Assembly (NCBI GenBank): GCA_038736355.1
Contig: JAVYML010000001.1
Span: 396,252-460,251, forward strand
Direction of reading: 5' to 3'
Length of the DNA: 64,000 nucleotides
Origin: Candidatus Hadarchaeales archaeon
GTDB taxonomy: Archaea; Hadarchaeota; Hadarchaeia; Hadarchaeales; WYZ-LMO6
Shown: piece by piece, positions 1 through 9,824 of the stretch
How the letters are laid out: every line of letters starts with the position of its first letter
Numbering within the stretch: the stretch's first letter is position 1
The notes under the pieces: model-generated
Seen by the model: only the letters and a program-made list of their open reading frames with translations
What the model was told of the DNA's origin: nothing
Database searches by the model: none
Program-made: the position numbers and the translations under genes

Positions 1-1
1 C

Positions 2-73
2 TACTCGGTGGTATTGCCCGAAAGGAGGGAGGAAGCCCTGGAGGTTCTGAAGAGGTTGGGGGAGCTCGGGTAG
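2..73 (+). CDS. 3' end of an unknown protein (partial)
   Basis: Only the last 23 codons are in the window, ending in TAG. They encode a charged, Leu/Glu-rich helix-like tail (ends LKRLGELG). Nothing here identifies the family. The stop codon abuts the stop codon of the convergent CBS gene with no base between. Reading frame inferred from the good codon pattern and the position of the stop. Confidence 0.45.
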   Translation, partial: YSVVLPERREEALEVLKRLGELG

Positions 74-1228
74 TCATTCCCAGATGAATTTTTCTAAGAG
101 TCTCTCCTCCAACCTGTGATCCTTTTCCCTCTCCCTGCTCCTCATGAGCCTCCTTTCCAAGTGTTCCATGGCGGCGGAAAGGGCCTGTGCGAAACCCCAT
201 CCCTCCCCCACCCCCACCAGCTGGCTCTTCCCCTTCACGGTGAGCCTACAGCTCACGAGGGGCTTATCCTTGCCCTTGCTTCCTATCCTCTTGAAGTGGG
301 CGGAGATCATTCCTCCCCTCACCAGCGTGGCATACTTCCTCACGAAACCCTTCAGATCCGAGAGCATGCGTTCGTATTCCAAATCGTCCACCGAGCTCCT
401 GTCGAGGGAAAGCTGGAGATAAACCCCTCCCCTTTCCTCTTTCCTCGCCAAGAAGGAAAGGAGATCGCTCTTCGTGAGGATTCCTTCCAGCCTTCCGTCC
501 TCCATCACCACCAAAGAAGCCACGTCCCTTTCCGCCATCAACTTCACCGCTTCCCTGAGGGTGGTTTCGGGACGAACCCAGAGGAGGGGCTCACTCATCA
601 AACCCCTCACGGGAGTGCCGAGGGGTTTGGGCTTTTCCCCAGCCAGATCCCCGAACCTCACCTGATCCTTGGGTCTTATGACGTTCACCACCAGATCGTG
701 CATGGTGATGATGCCCACCGGTTTGCCCTTCCTCGTCACGGGAAGCCTGGAGATTCCTTCCTCCCTCATCACCGCTAGGGCGGTGGCCAAAGTTTCGTTC
801 TCGTCTATTGTCCTCACCTCCTTCGTGGCCACCTCCTTGACCCGCCTCAAACCCTCCTCCCCCTCCACCATCTTCTGAAGGATGGCCATGTCCGTCACCA
901 CCCCCACGATCCTTCCCCCCTCCACGACCGGGAGATGCTTGAGGTCGTTTTCAACCATCAACCTCGCCGCTTCCTCCACCCTTTCTTCGGGTGAAAGGAA
1001 GGGGGAGGGACGGTAGACCGCCTTCACTTTGGTTTTACTGGGGTCCAGTCTGGACCTCACGATCATGCGCTCGGTGAGTACCCCCTTACATTTTCCCCTC
1101 CCATCCACCACGAGCAAGGCCCCTCCCGGTCTCACCTTTCCCTCCCTGAACATCCCCACCGCCTTGGAGAGGAAGTCCTCCTCTCCTATGGTCTGAAACT
1201 CTTTCGAAACCAGGTCCCTCACTTCCAT
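74..1228 (-). CDS. Four-CBS-domain protein with C-terminal HPF/S30EA-like domain
   Basis: A 384-residue soluble protein. Four CBS repeats cover roughly residues 1-260 as two Bateman modules; each shows the usual pattern of a hydrophobic strand, a G-x-(V/L)-T turn and a D-(L/M) helix start (for example GVVTDMAIL, GIITMHDLV, GILTKSDLL). CBS pairs typically bind adenosyl ligands such as AMP or ATP. Residues 270-384 resemble the sigma-54 modulation/ribosomal S30EA (hibernation-promoting factor) fold, suggesting energy-sensed ribosome binding; that role is inferred. The ATG at 1228 was chosen because it has a strong Shine-Dalgarno (ggagga) and begins the first CBS domain; the frame stays open further upstream but would run into the divergent gene's promoter. 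It shares the promoter region with the + gene at 1287. Confidence 0.8.
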   Translation of the reverse strand: MEVRDLVSKEFQTIGEEDFLSKAVGMFREGKVRPGGALLVVDGRGKCKGVLTERMIVRSRLDPSKTKVKAVYRPSPFLSPEERVEEAARLMVENDLKHLPVVEGGRIVGVVTDMAILQKMVEGEEGLRRVKEVATKEVRTIDENETLATALAVMREEGISRLPVTRKGKPVGIITMHDLVVNVIRPKDQVRFGDLAGEKPKPLGTPVRGLMSEPLLWVRPETTLREAVKLMAERDVASLVVMEDGRLEGILTKSDLLSFLARKEERGGVYLQLSLDRSSVDDLEYERMLSDLKGFVRKYATLVRGGMISAHFKRIGSKGKDKPLVSCRLTVKGKSQLVGVGEGWGFAQALSAAMEHLERRLMRSREREKDHRLEERLLEKFIWE

Positions 1229-1257
1229 CCCAAATCCTCCCCTTCCTCCACCATCAA

Positions 1258-1268
1258 GCTTAAAAAGG
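1258..1268. promoter_or_regulatory. Shared TATA-like box between divergent genes
   Basis: The A/T-rich element CTTAAAAAGG lies 25 bases before the ATG at 1287 on + and, read on the other strand as CTTTTTAAG, about 30 bases before the ATG at 1228. The near-symmetric core could serve both directions. The + gene would then be nearly leaderless. Confidence 0.45.
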
Positions 1269-1286
1269 TGGAGGGAAAGTGGAAGG

Positions 1287-1766
1287 ATGAAGTATTGGGG
1301 AATCCTGCTGGTCCTCGTGGTAGTGGTGGTGATAGCCGCTTCTTCCTTCGTGGTTTTCCGCTCTGAAAAGGAGGAAGGGGGAACTCCCCCAGGTTTTCCC
1401 ACCGAGTATTTTTCTATCGATAGGGTCTACTTTGACGACTGGATCGATTTCATGGGTAACGTCTCACCCTACGACTTCGCGGTGGTGGTGGAGATCACGA
1501 GTGGAGGAAGGGGGGTCACCTCCTGGTCGGTGGGCATCGATTACGGGAACGGCATAGGGTTCGTGGACAACGTCATCGAGACCGACTTCGGGGGCTTTCC
1601 CTCACCGGAGAACCACAAAATCGTGCTGAAGGAGGATATGGCGAAGTGGAACCTTCCGGGAGGGGAGCATCCCCAGAGGGGAAGACAGTACTACGTGAAG
1701 GTCCACCTCACCCTCAGCGACAATTCCTACCGCTCCTGGGAGGGCTACACGGGCTATCTCAGCTAA
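1287..1766 (+). CDS. Membrane-anchored extracytoplasmic protein of unknown function
   Basis: A 159-residue protein. Residues 4-26 form one hydrophobic segment (ILLVLVVVVVIAASSFVVF) followed by a Glu/Gly linker, so the rest is probably outside the cell on an N-terminal anchor or after signal cleavage. The remainder is rich in Tyr, Trp, Asp and Gly and looks like beta sandwich; no catalytic motif is visible and I do not recognise the family. Its TAA overlaps the stop of the convergent flavoprotein gene by four bases (CTAA). Confidence 0.65.
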   Translation: MKYWGILLVLVVVVVIAASSFVVFRSEKEEGGTPPGFPTEYFSIDRVYFDDWIDFMGNVSPYDFAVVVEITSGGRGVTSWSVGIDYGNGIGFVDNVIETDFGGFPSPENHKIVLKEDMAKWNLPGGEHPQRGRQYYVKVHLTLSDNSYRSWEGYTGYLS

Positions 1767-2863
1767 AGCTTCTTCAGTCTCTCCAAGGTTTCCTCGGCTT
1801 CCCTCATTATCCTCTCCACGAGTTCCTTCACGGTGGGAAGATCGTTGATCCTTTGGGCGCACTCACCTCCCGCGGTTAAGGCCCTCTCCCTGTCCCCGGC
1901 ATAGGTTGCCATGAAGCCCTCCATCTCCTTCATGAGGACCTCCACGGGAACGGTCGTAAGGTCGTCGGGCCTTCCGATGTAAACTCCCGGGGAATACTTC
2001 GCCGTCACTTCGGCCATCTCCTCCGCGAAGGGGGTCCTGATGTACCTGGCGGGACCCACTATTCCCCTGGCCACGATCGTTCCCCTGTCTCCCGCCTTCA
2101 GGATACTCTCCTTCCAGAGATCCACGAAATCGCTCTCCTGGGTACACAGGAACCTCGTCCCCATCTGCACCGCTTGGGCTCCCAGGGCCAGGGCCGCCAC
2201 GAGCGTTTTCCCATCGCAAAAGCCCCCTGCACCCACCACCGGAACCCCGGGACATGCCTCCACCACGGCGGGCAGGAGGACCATGCTGTGTAAGGGTTCC
2301 CAAGCCACATGGAAACCACCCTCATGCCCGGAAGCTATGATCCCATCCACCCCCGCCTCCAGGCACTTCTTGGCCGCCCTCACGGAAGGTACCACATGCA
2401 TCCAGAAGATATCGGAGGACTTTACCAGTTCCCTCCACGGAACCGGGTTGCCCGCGGAAGTAACCAGCACCCTGAGCCTCTTCTTCATCTCCGGATCTTC
2501 CTCCCTCACCTCCAGCGTGGCCCGGATCATCTCCTCGGCCGGCCCCCTCACCTCTTCGGAAACCATCACGTTTACCCCGAAGATCCCCTTCGACTCCCTG
2601 GTTTTCTCCAGGGTATGCCTGAAAATGTTCTTCAAGGTCTCCGCGGGGGTGGGACCCTCCATTCCAGGCTCAAAGGTCCTCTTGAACATCTCGTAGGTGT
2701 CCTCGGACATGAACTTGAACTCCAGCGCACTCGCACTTATCAATCCCAACACACCGGCATTGGCTGCAGCCACGGCCAGTTTATTGGTACCAAAGGGCCC
2801 CATCCCTGCCTGGATGATGGGGTATTTGATTCCCAGCTCCTCACAGAGCTCCGTTCTTATCAA
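1763..2863 (-). CDS. Nitronate monooxygenase (2-nitropropane dioxygenase) family FMN protein
   Basis: A 366-residue TIM-barrel flavoprotein. It opens with the family signature GIKYPIIQAGMG (residues 11-22), has SGHEGGFH around the usual active-site His, and GAGGFCDG plus MGTRFL for FMN phosphate binding. Members oxidise alkyl nitronates; some archaeal and bacterial relatives act as enoyl reductase-like or unknown oxidoreductases, so the substrate is open. The C-terminal part (Tyr/Lys/Glu-rich helix) matches the family's length. The start is TTG at 2863, set by the position of the conserved N-terminal strand; a weak Shine-Dalgarno lies upstream. It is transcribed alone, facing the lysine operon divergently. 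Confidence 0.8.
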   Translation of the reverse strand: MIRTELCEELGIKYPIIQAGMGPFGTNKLAVAAANAGVLGLISASALEFKFMSEDTYEMFKRTFEPGMEGPTPAETLKNIFRHTLEKTRESKGIFGVNVMVSEEVRGPAEEMIRATLEVREEDPEMKKRLRVLVTSAGNPVPWRELVKSSDIFWMHVVPSVRAAKKCLEAGVDGIIASGHEGGFHVAWEPLHSMVLLPAVVEACPGVPVVGAGGFCDGKTLVAALALGAQAVQMGTRFLCTQESDFVDLWKESILKAGDRGTIVARGIVGPARYIRTPFAEEMAEVTAKYSPGVYIGRPDDLTTVPVEVLMKEMEGFMATYAGDRERALTAGGECAQRINDLPTVKELVERIMREAEETLERLKKL

Positions 2864-2952
2864 GCTTCTTTCCTTTGAGAGGAGGCAAAAAAGGCTTTCG
2901 AACGTTGGAGGGGAGGAATTAAAAAGGGAGATAAAAAGGAAGAGGGAGGAAC

Positions 2953-4251
2953 GTGTTCGGGAACTTCTGGGTGGATGGGGAAGGGCGCCTGAGAGTGGGT
3001 GAGCTCAGGGTCTCGGAGCTGGCGGAAAGATTCGGAACCCCACTTTTCGTGATGGACGAGAACAGGATAAGGGAGAATTACAGACGCTTCAGGGAAGCCT
3101 TCGCAAGCAAATGGGAAAAAGTGATCGTGGCCTATGCCTATAAGGCCAACTCCCTCCTGGCCGTATGCAGGGTGCTCAGGGAGGAAGGGGCGGGGGCGGA
3201 AGTGGTTTCCGAGGGAGAACTCAGGATGGCCCTCAAGGTGGGTGTCCCCCCGGAGCTCATCTTCTTCAACGGAAACGCCAAGAGCGAGGCCGAGATAGAG
3301 CTGGCGGTGGAGAAGGGAATAAGGATCAACCTGGACAGCTTGGAGGAAGTAGAGGTGGTGGGGAGAATCTGCAGGAGAATGGGGAAGAAGGCTGGGGTGG
3401 GATTGAGGGTAAATCCGGGCATAGAGGTTCCAACCCATCCCTACATAGCGACGGGGGTGAAGGAGAGCAAGTTCGGAATGGAACTGGAAACGGGGGAGGC
3501 GTTGGAGGGTTTCCGTAGGGCGAAGGAAGAGGGGCTGAGAATAGAAGGCATCCACTTCCACCTGGGCTCCCAGTTGCTGGATCTGAGCCCCTTCGAGGAA
3601 GGGGTGAGGAAGGTGATGGACTTCCTGCTCCTCCTCAAGGAAAAACTGGGAATGGAGCTGGAATTCGTGGATATGGGTGGTGGGCTGGGGGTACCGGAAA
3701 GACCTGGGGAGAAGGGGCCCTCCCCAGAGGATCTGGCCTCAAGGGTGGTCCCCATCTTCAGGGAATATGTGGGGAAGGGACTGAAACCCTTCACGCTGGT
3801 CCTCGAACCGGGAAGGTATCTGGTGAACGATGCGGGAATCCTCCTCCTCAGGGTGGAATACGTGAAACCCAGGAGGGGAAGGCCCACCTGGCTCTGCGTG
3901 GACGGTGGTACCAACCTCCTCCTCCGTCCCGCCCTCCTCGGAACCTACTACCACATGGAGCTGGCGGATAGGATGGGGGAGGAGGAGAGGGAAACCGTGA
4001 ACGTGGGGGGACCCCTCTGCCAGGCGGGCGACGTCATAGGAAGGGAGAGGAAGTTGCCCAGGGCAAAAAGGGGGGAGGTGTTGGTCGTTTTTAACGCCGG
4101 AGCCTATACCCTCACGATGGCCAACCAATACAACTCCAGACCCAGGGCCGCAGTGGTGATGGTGAAGGGGGAAAGGGCTGAAATAATAAGAAAAAGGGAG
4201 ACCTGTGAGGATCTATGGAGGTATGACCTCCTTCCGAGTTGGTTGGGATGA
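2953..4251 (+). CDS. lysA: Diaminopimelate decarboxylase
   Basis: Decarboxylates meso-diaminopimelate to L-lysine, the last step of the DAP pathway; PLP-dependent fold III enzyme. The PLP lysine is K64 in AYAYKANS. Other visible marks are HFHLGSQ (PLP face), GGGLG phosphate loop, EPGRYLV (substrate-binding Arg), and the C-terminal GPLCQAGD and GAYTLTMANQYN with the active-site Cys and Tyr contributed across the dimer. At 432 residues it has the normal length. The start is GTG at 2953 preceded by agggagga. It is the first gene of an overlapping operon with aspartokinase and dapA. Confidence 0.95.
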   Translation: MFGNFWVDGEGRLRVGELRVSELAERFGTPLFVMDENRIRENYRRFREAFASKWEKVIVAYAYKANSLLAVCRVLREEGAGAEVVSEGELRMALKVGVPPELIFFNGNAKSEAEIELAVEKGIRINLDSLEEVEVVGRICRRMGKKAGVGLRVNPGIEVPTHPYIATGVKESKFGMELETGEALEGFRRAKEEGLRIEGIHFHLGSQLLDLSPFEEGVRKVMDFLLLLKEKLGMELEFVDMGGGLGVPERPGEKGPSPEDLASRVVPIFREYVGKGLKPFTLVLEPGRYLVNDAGILLLRVEYVKPRRGRPTWLCVDGGTNLLLRPALLGTYYHMELADRMGEEERETVNVGGPLCQAGDVIGRERKLPRAKRGEVLVVFNAGAYTLTMANQYNSRPRAAVVMVKGERAEIIRKRETCEDLWRYDLLPSWLG

Positions 4252-5477
4252 GGAGAATCGTGGTAAAGTTCGGTGGGACCTCCCTCGGGAACGGGGAAAG
4301 GATCAGGCTGGCCGCCAAATCCGTGGAAAGGGAATGGAGGAAAGGTGCTGAAATAGTGGTGACGGTTTCCGCGATGGGCCATACCACGGACGAGCTCTTG
4401 GAGGTGGCGAGGAAAGCTTCCGGGGAGAACCTCACGGCCAAGGATCTCGATGACATCCTCGCCATGGGGGAAAGGACCAGCGCCAGGATCTTCGCCGCCG
4501 CCCTGCGCAGCTTGGGGGTGAAGGCCAAAGCCATAGATCCCGAGATGAAGGAATGGCCCATCATCACGGATTCCTCCTTTTCGAAGGCAAGGGTGGATGA
4601 GAAGAGGACGGAGGAAAGGGTGAAGAAATACCTGGAACCCCTCCTCAAGGAGAGGATAGTACCGGTGGTCTGTGGCTTCCTGGGCAGGAACCTCAAGGGG
4701 GAGATCACCACCTTGGGGAGGGGTGGAAGCGACACCACCGCTTTCATCCTCGGGAAATACCTCAGGGCCTCCGAAGTGATCATCGTCACGGATGTGGAGG
4801 GTGTGATGACGGCAGATGTTAACGAATTCAAGGATGCCAAGCTGCTGAAATCCCTCACGGCCCTAGAGTTGAGGGAACTGGGAAGGTTTGGAGCCAGGGT
4901 GATGCACCCAGCTGCCATGAACTACAAACTCCCGGAAATGGATGCCAAGGTCATACACTTCAGGCATGGAGATTTATCTGCTCGGGGAACCACCATAAAG
5001 GGAGGCATCATGGAAAATGGAAAGATGAAGATCACCCTCCACGAAAAACCGATCGGGATGCTCACGGTGGTGGGGGAGGGAATGCAGGAAACGCCCGGTG
5101 TGCTCCTGCAGGCCATCTCCCCCCTGAGCAAGAGGGGTCTGAACATCCTGGGGGTATCCATAGGTCCCAGATCCTTCTCCCTCTACGTCTGGCAGAGGGA
5201 TCTGAGGAAGGCCGTGGAACTCGTTCACCAGCAGGTGAAGAGGAGCAAGGTGATGAAGTCGGTGACCAGCGAAGACAACCTGGCCTTGGTGGTGGTGGAG
5301 AGCGAGAAGTTCATAGACACTCCGGGAATGATCGCCAAGCTCACCGCCCCCCTTGCCAGGGAAGGAATCAACATCGTGGAAATCCTTTCCAGCAGGGCTT
5401 CCATAAGCTTCTTCTTCAGGTGGGAGGATAGGGAAAGGGCGGTGGAAACCCTCCGCAGGAGCTGTCTGGATGTTTGA
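4248..5477 (+). CDS. Aspartokinase
   Basis: Phosphorylates L-aspartate at the entry to lysine, threonine and methionine synthesis. The kinase domain shows KFGGTSLGN at the N terminus, a VSAMG loop, and GRGGSDTTA for Asp/ATP binding. Two C-terminal ACT domains (about residues 270-340 and 350-409) should give allosteric feedback control, most likely by lysine given the neighbours. I choose ATG at 4248, which overlaps the lysA stop as ATGA; an in-frame TTG nine bases earlier is possible. The 409-residue length fits a monofunctional enzyme, with no fused homoserine dehydrogenase. Confidence 0.93.
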   Translation: MRRIVVKFGGTSLGNGERIRLAAKSVEREWRKGAEIVVTVSAMGHTTDELLEVARKASGENLTAKDLDDILAMGERTSARIFAAALRSLGVKAKAIDPEMKEWPIITDSSFSKARVDEKRTEERVKKYLEPLLKERIVPVVCGFLGRNLKGEITTLGRGGSDTTAFILGKYLRASEVIIVTDVEGVMTADVNEFKDAKLLKSLTALELRELGRFGARVMHPAAMNYKLPEMDAKVIHFRHGDLSARGTTIKGGIMENGKMKITLHEKPIGMLTVVGEGMQETPGVLLQAISPLSKRGLNILGVSIGPRSFSLYVWQRDLRKAVELVHQQVKRSKVMKSVTSEDNLALVVVESEKFIDTPGMIAKLTAPLAREGINIVEILSSRASISFFFRWEDRERAVETLRRSCLDV

Positions 5478-6351
5478 GGGTGTGCTCACGGCAATGGTTA
5501 CCCCTTTCCTCGAGAACGGGGAGCTGAACGAGGAGGGTCTGAAGAAGAATGTGGAGTTCCAGATAAGGAGCGGAATAGACGGCCTCGTGCCGGTGGGGAC
5601 CACGGGGGAATGCTCCACCCTGAGTTACGAAGAACACCTAAGGGTGGTGGAGATAGTGGTGGAGGCGGCAGGGGGAAGGGTACCCGTGATCGCGGGGACG
5701 GGGAGCAACAGCACGAGGGAGGCCCTCATGCTCACGCGGGAAGCCAAGGAGAGGGGAGCCGATGGGGCACTGGTGGTGGTCCCCTACTACAACAGGCCGA
5801 CGCAGGAAGGTCTTTACCAGCACTTCAAGCGCCTGGCCGAAGAGGTGGATATACCCCAAATCCTCTACAACATTCCTTCCAGGACGGGCGTGAACCTAGC
5901 CCCCGAAACCGTGGCCAAGCTGGCCAAGCTGAAGAACGTGGTGGGGATAAAGGAAGCCAGCGGAAACTTCGACCAGATCTCCAAGATCATAGAGCTAACG
6001 AAGGGGGAGGACTTCATGGTGACCTCCGGAAACGATTCCCACACCCTACCCATGATGGCCCTTGGGGCCGTGGGAGTAATCTCCGTGGCTTCCAACCTCG
6101 TTCCCTCCCAAATGGTGAGGATGGTGAGGGCCTTCAGGGAAGGGAGGGTGGAAGATGCCAGGAGGATCCACTACGAACTTTCTCCCCTCTTCGAAGCCCT
6201 TTTCCTCGAAACCAATCCGTGCCCCGTGAAGGAAGCCATGGAAATGGTGGGTCTCCCAGCCGGTCCCCCCCGCCTTCCCCTCGTAAGGGTGGGAGAGGGA
6301 ACTAGGAAGAGATTGAGGGAAGTTCTTTCGGGTTTAGGACTCCTTAAGTAA
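5470..6351 (+). CDS. dapA: 4-hydroxy-tetrahydrodipicolinate synthase
   Basis: Condenses pyruvate with aspartate semialdehyde in the DAP pathway. A 293-residue TIM barrel with the complete active site: GTTGE (T44, T45), YNIPSRTG (Y133, R138) and the Schiff-base lysine K161 in GIKEASGN. Other class I aldolases of this family (KDG aldolase, N-acetylneuraminate lyase) look similar, but R138 and the lysA/aspartokinase neighbours support DapA. Its ATG lies eight bases inside the aspartokinase gene, so translation is probably coupled. Confidence 0.93.
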   Translation: MFEGVLTAMVTPFLENGELNEEGLKKNVEFQIRSGIDGLVPVGTTGECSTLSYEEHLRVVEIVVEAAGGRVPVIAGTGSNSTREALMLTREAKERGADGALVVVPYYNRPTQEGLYQHFKRLAEEVDIPQILYNIPSRTGVNLAPETVAKLAKLKNVVGIKEASGNFDQISKIIELTKGEDFMVTSGNDSHTLPMMALGAVGVISVASNLVPSQMVRMVRAFREGRVEDARRIHYELSPLFEALFLETNPCPVKEAMEMVGLPAGPPRLPLVRVGEGTRKRLREVLSGLGLLK

Positions 6352-6359
6352 CCTTGGGG

Positions 6360-6372
6360 CATATATTTTTAC
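6360..6372 (+). promoter_or_regulatory. TATA-like box for atpA-atpB
   Basis: CATATATTTTTAC lies just after dapA, with its centre about 34 bases before the TTG at 6400. No Shine-Dalgarno sequence precedes that start, so a very short leader is likely. This implies atpA-atpB is transcribed separately from the lysine operon. Confidence 0.5.
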
Positions 6373-6399
6373 GATCCTCACCCACTTCTTTAGATTGAC

Positions 6400-8157
6400 T
6401 TGGGCAAGATAGTGAGGATCACGGGTCCTGTGGTTCTGGCCGACGACATGAGGGGATCGGGGATGTACGAGCTCGTCAGGGTGGGAGAGGAGGGTCTCAT
6501 GGGTGAAATCATAGGACTGCAGGGCGAGAGGGCCATCATCCAGGTCTATGAGGAAACCTCGGGGCTGAAACCGGGAGAAAAGGTGGAGAGGACGGGAAGA
6601 CCCCTCTCGGTCGAGCTCGGTCCTGGACTGATAGGTACCATCTACGATGGGGTACAACGACCCCTCACGGAAATAAGTAAGAGGGTGGGCGAGATGGTGA
6701 AAAGGGGAATTTACGTCCCCGCCCTGGACAGGGAGAAAAAATGGGAGTTTGAGCCGAGGGTAAAGAAAGGGGATGAGGTGGTGGAGGGGGACGTGGTGGG
6801 GGTGGTGAAGGAAACCGAACTGGTGGAGCACCGCATCCTCGTCCCCCCGGGGATGAGGGGAAGGGTGGTGGAAGTGAGCGAGGGAAAACACACGGTGGAG
6901 GAGACGGTGGTGAGGGTGGAGGGACCGAAGGGGGAGGAGGAAGTGAAACTGATGCAGCTCTGGCCCGTTCGTAAGCCTAGGCCCTATAAGGAAAAGCTGG
7001 ATCCGAGGGAACCCCTCCTCATAGGGCAGCGCATAGCGGACACCTTTTTCCCCATAGCCAAGGGGGGAACGGGAGCCATCCCTGGAGGCTTTGGGACGGG
7101 GAAGACCGTTTTCCTCCATCAGGTGGCCAAGTGGGCCGACGCCAACATCGTGGTTTACGTGGGGTGTGGGGAGAGGGGAAACGAGATGTGCGATGTGTTG
7201 GTACACTTCCCGGAGCTGAGGGATCCGCGTACGGGTAGGCCCCTGATGGAGCGTACGGTGCTCATAGCCAACACCTCCAACATGCCCGTGGCGGCCAGGG
7301 AGGCCAGCGTCTACACGGGCATCACCTTGGGCGAGTACTTCAGGGACATGGGATACGATGTGGCCCTCATGGCCGACTCCACCTCCCGCTGGGCTGAGGC
7401 CATGAGGGAGATCTCGGGGAGGTTGGAGGAGATGCCCGGGGAGGAGGGCTTCCCGGCCTACCTTGCCTCCAGGCTGGCGGAGTTCTACGAGAGGGCGGGA
7501 TGGGTGAAGACCCTGGGGAGCGAGGAGAGGTATGGCTCCCTCACGGTATTGGGGGCGGTCTCGCCACCGGGAGGTGACCTCTCCGAGCCCGTTTCCACCA
7601 ATACCCTCAGGATCGTGAAGGTTTTCTGGGCCCTCGACACCGCCCTCGCCTACCGCCGTCACTTCCCCGCCATCAACTGGCTCACCAGCTATTCCCTCTA
7701 CGTGGATGGCGTGGAAGAGTGGTGGAGGAAGAGGCTAGGGGAGGACTGGAAAGCCTTGAGGGCGGAAGCCATGGCCCTCCTCCAGAAGGAGGCGGAGTTG
7801 GAGGAGATCGTGAAGTTGATAGGGGCGGATGCCCTTCCGGAGCCGGAGAGGGCCGTCCTCGAATCCGCCAGGATGATCAGGGAGAACTTCCTGCAACAAT
7901 TCGCCTTCGATGAGGTGGACAGCCACTGTCCGCCGGAGAAGCAGCTCGGAATGCTCAAGCTCCTGCTGAGGTTCTACCGGAAATGCATGGAGGCCGCAAG
8001 GGAGGGAATTTCCGTGACCGAGATAAGGAAGTTGCCGGTGAGGGAGGAACTCGCAAGGATGAAGAAACTCCCCCTTGCGGAGTTCAAGAAGGTGGAAAAG
8101 GAACTGGAGAGGAAAATAGATGAACAGTTCGAGGGATTGAGGAGGGGTAAGGGTTGA
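6400..8157 (+). CDS. atpA: A/V-type ATP synthase catalytic subunit A
   Basis: Catalytic nucleotide-binding subunit of the A1 head. 585 residues: N-terminal beta barrel, the A-specific bulge domain (about 110-190), P-loop GGFGTGKT at 229-236, the catalytic GERGNEM segment, Walker B region [14 protein letters not shown], and a helical C-terminal domain. No intein interrupts the P-loop region, as happens in some archaea. The TTG start is fixed by the conserved beginning [11 protein letters not shown]. It overlaps atpB by four bases. Confidence 0.96.
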   Translation: MGKIVRITGPVVLADDMRGSGMYELVRVGEEGLMGEIIGLQGERAIIQVYEETSGLKPGEKVERTGRPLSVELGPGLIGTIYDGVQRPLTEISKRVGEMVKRGIYVPALDREKKWEFEPRVKKGDEVVEGDVVGVVKETELVEHRILVPPGMRGRVVEVSEGKHTVEETVVRVEGPKGEEEVKLMQLWPVRKPRPYKEKLDPREPLLIGQRIADTFFPIAKGGTGAIPGGFGTGKTVFLHQVAKWADANIVVYVGCGERGNEMCDVLVHFPELRDPRTGRPLMERTVLIANTSNMPVAAREASVYTGITLGEYFRDMGYDVALMADSTSRWAEAMREISGRLEEMPGEEGFPAYLASRLAEFYERAGWVKTLGSEERYGSLTVLGAVSPPGGDLSEPVSTNTLRIVKVFWALDTALAYRRHFPAINWLTSYSLYVDGVEEWWRKRLGEDWKALRAEAMALLQKEAELEEIVKLIGADALPEPERAVLESARMIRENFLQQFAFDEVDSHCPPEKQLGMLKLLLRFYRKCMEAAREGISVTEIRKLPVREELARMKKLPLAEFKKVEKELERKIDEQFEGLRRGKG

Positions 8158-9548
8158 AGGGTGAAAGCAAGGGTCTGGAGTATCTTTCGATAAAGGAGGT
8201 ATCCGGTCCTCTCCTGGTGGTGGAGGGAGTGAGGGGGGTGGCCTATGGGGAGGTGGTGGAGATCATTACCCCCACCGGGGAAAGGAGGAGGGGACAGGTT
8301 TTGGATGCCAGGGAGAACCTCGCGGTGGTGCAGGTTTATGAGGGGACGGGAGGAATAGACACCTCCAAGACGAAGGTGAGGTTCACGGGAGAAACCGTCA
8401 AGTTTGGAGTGGGAATGGATCTGGTTGGAAGGATCTTCAACGGAAGGGGGGAACCCATAGATGGAGGACCCAAGCCCATTCCCGAAGATGAATGGGATGT
8501 CCACGGGGCCCCCCTCAATCCAGCCGCGAGGGAATACCCATCCGAATTCATCCAGACGGGGATTTCGGCCATAGATGGGATGAACACCCTCGTGAGGGGA
8601 CAGAAGCTTCCCATCTTTTCGGGCTCCGGTCTCCCCCACAACGAACTGGCTGCCCAAGTGGCGAGGCAGGCAAAGGTGCTGGGGGAGGAAGAGAAGTTCG
8701 CGGTGGTCTTCTGCGGCATGGGCATCACCCATGAAGATGCCTCCTTCTTCATCAGGGACTTCGAGAGGACGGGCGCCCTCGAGAGGGCCGTGGTCTTCCT
8801 GAACCTGGCCAACGACCCCGCCATAGAACGCATCCTCACCCCCAGACTCGGTCTCACCACGGCAGAATACCTGGCCTTTGTGCAGGGGATGCACGTCCTG
8901 GTAATCCTGCTGGACATGACCAACTACGCGGAAGCCCTGAGGGAGCTCTCCGCTGCGAGGAGCGAGGTCCCGGGCAGGAGGGGCTATCCCGGCTACATGT
9001 ACACGGACCTTGCCACCATCTACGAGAGGGCTGGGAGGGTGAAGGGAAAGAGCGGTTCCGTGACCCAAATGCCCATCCTCACGATGCCCGGAGACGACAT
9101 CACCCATCCCGTCCCCGATCTCTCGGGCTACATCACGGAAGGACAGCTCGTGATGGAGAGGGAACTCCATCGAAAGGGGATCTATCCACCCATCAACGTC
9201 CTTCCCTCCCTTTCCAGGCTCATGAAGGATGGAATAGGGAAGGGAAAAACGAGGGAAGACCACTCGGATGTTTCCAACCAGCTCTATGCTGCCTATGCCG
9301 AAGGCAGGGACTTGAGGGCCCTCGTGGCGGTGGTGGGGGAGGAAGCCCTCACGGAGAGGGACAAGAAGTACTTGGAGTTCGCCGATGCCTTCGAACGCAG
9401 GTTCGTGAACCAAGGGAGGGACGAGGACCGATCCATAGAGAAGACGCTGGACCTGGGTTGGGAGCTGCTCAGCATGCTTCCCGAGGATGAGCTCACGAGG
9501 GTGGATCCCAAGTTCATCTCCAAGTACTTGCACAGGAAGGCTGCATAG
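8154..9548 (+). CDS. atpB: A/V-type ATP synthase regulatory subunit B
   Basis: Non-catalytic partner of AtpA in the A3B3 hexamer; 464 residues. It starts with the barrel sequence [15 protein letters not shown], contains [19 protein letters not shown] and the degenerate P-loop [12 protein letters not shown] typical of B subunits, then the ERAGRVKG and [20 protein letters not shown] segments. The start is TTG overlapping the atpA stop (TTGA). Its TAG abuts the stop codon of the convergent minus-strand ATPase operon, an arrangement unlike the usual co-directional A-B-D order. Confidence 0.96.
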   Translation: MKGESKGLEYLSIKEVSGPLLVVEGVRGVAYGEVVEIITPTGERRRGQVLDARENLAVVQVYEGTGGIDTSKTKVRFTGETVKFGVGMDLVGRIFNGRGEPIDGGPKPIPEDEWDVHGAPLNPAAREYPSEFIQTGISAIDGMNTLVRGQKLPIFSGSGLPHNELAAQVARQAKVLGEEEKFAVVFCGMGITHEDASFFIRDFERTGALERAVVFLNLANDPAIERILTPRLGLTTAEYLAFVQGMHVLVILLDMTNYAEALRELSAARSEVPGRRGYPGYMYTDLATIYERAGRVKGKSGSVTQMPILTMPGDDITHPVPDLSGYITEGQLVMERELHRKGIYPPINVLPSLSRLMKDGIGKGKTREDHSDVSNQLYAAYAEGRDLRALVAVVGEEALTERDKKYLEFADAFERRFVNQGRDEDRSIEKTLDLGWELLSMLPEDELTRVDPKFISKYLHRKAA

Positions 9549-9824
9549 TCAAAGGAGGGGTAGGAGGGAAAGGAGGGAAAGCAGTCCGAGCGTGAGGATG
9601 AAAAGGAAGAAGAGTCTTTCGAAACCGAACTTCCTGAGGATCCTGCGCGCCATCAGGTAGACGGAGAGGAAGGAAGCGAAGTAAAACCAGAGGACACACG
9701 GTACCAGGATTCTCTTCTCCACCCCCGCCAGGAGGAGAAGGAAGGCCAGAAGACCCGTCATCACCGTGACGAAGGAGAAGGGATAGAAGAGGAGGAGAAA
9801 GACCGACCATTTCCTTTCGCTCAT
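9549..9824 (-). CDS. Small membrane protein at the end of the ATPase operon
   Basis: 91 residues with three hydrophobic helices (about 8-30, 37-57 and 70-89) and basic loops between (RRILRKFG). I do not recognise a family. It is the last gene of the minus-strand ATPase operon, overlaps the UPF0216 gene by four bases, and abuts atpB. A role in assembling the membrane sector, like bacterial AtpI, is only a positional guess. Confidence 0.6.
   Translation of the reverse strand: MSERKWSVFLLLFYPFSFVTVMTGLLAFLLLLAGVEKRILVPCVLWFYFASFLSVYLMARRILRKFGFERLFFLFILTLGLLSLLSLLPLL

Noticed and set aside
116-778. Long + strand open frame of about 220 codons
   Set aside because: It is antisense to the CBS protein, whose domains are clear; its composition (His/Pro/Phe-rich) is typical of a shadow frame.
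7974-9533. A 519-codon open frame on the minus strand
   Set aside because: It is the antisense shadow of atpB, which has full family motifs; high GC at third positions creates long reverse frames here.
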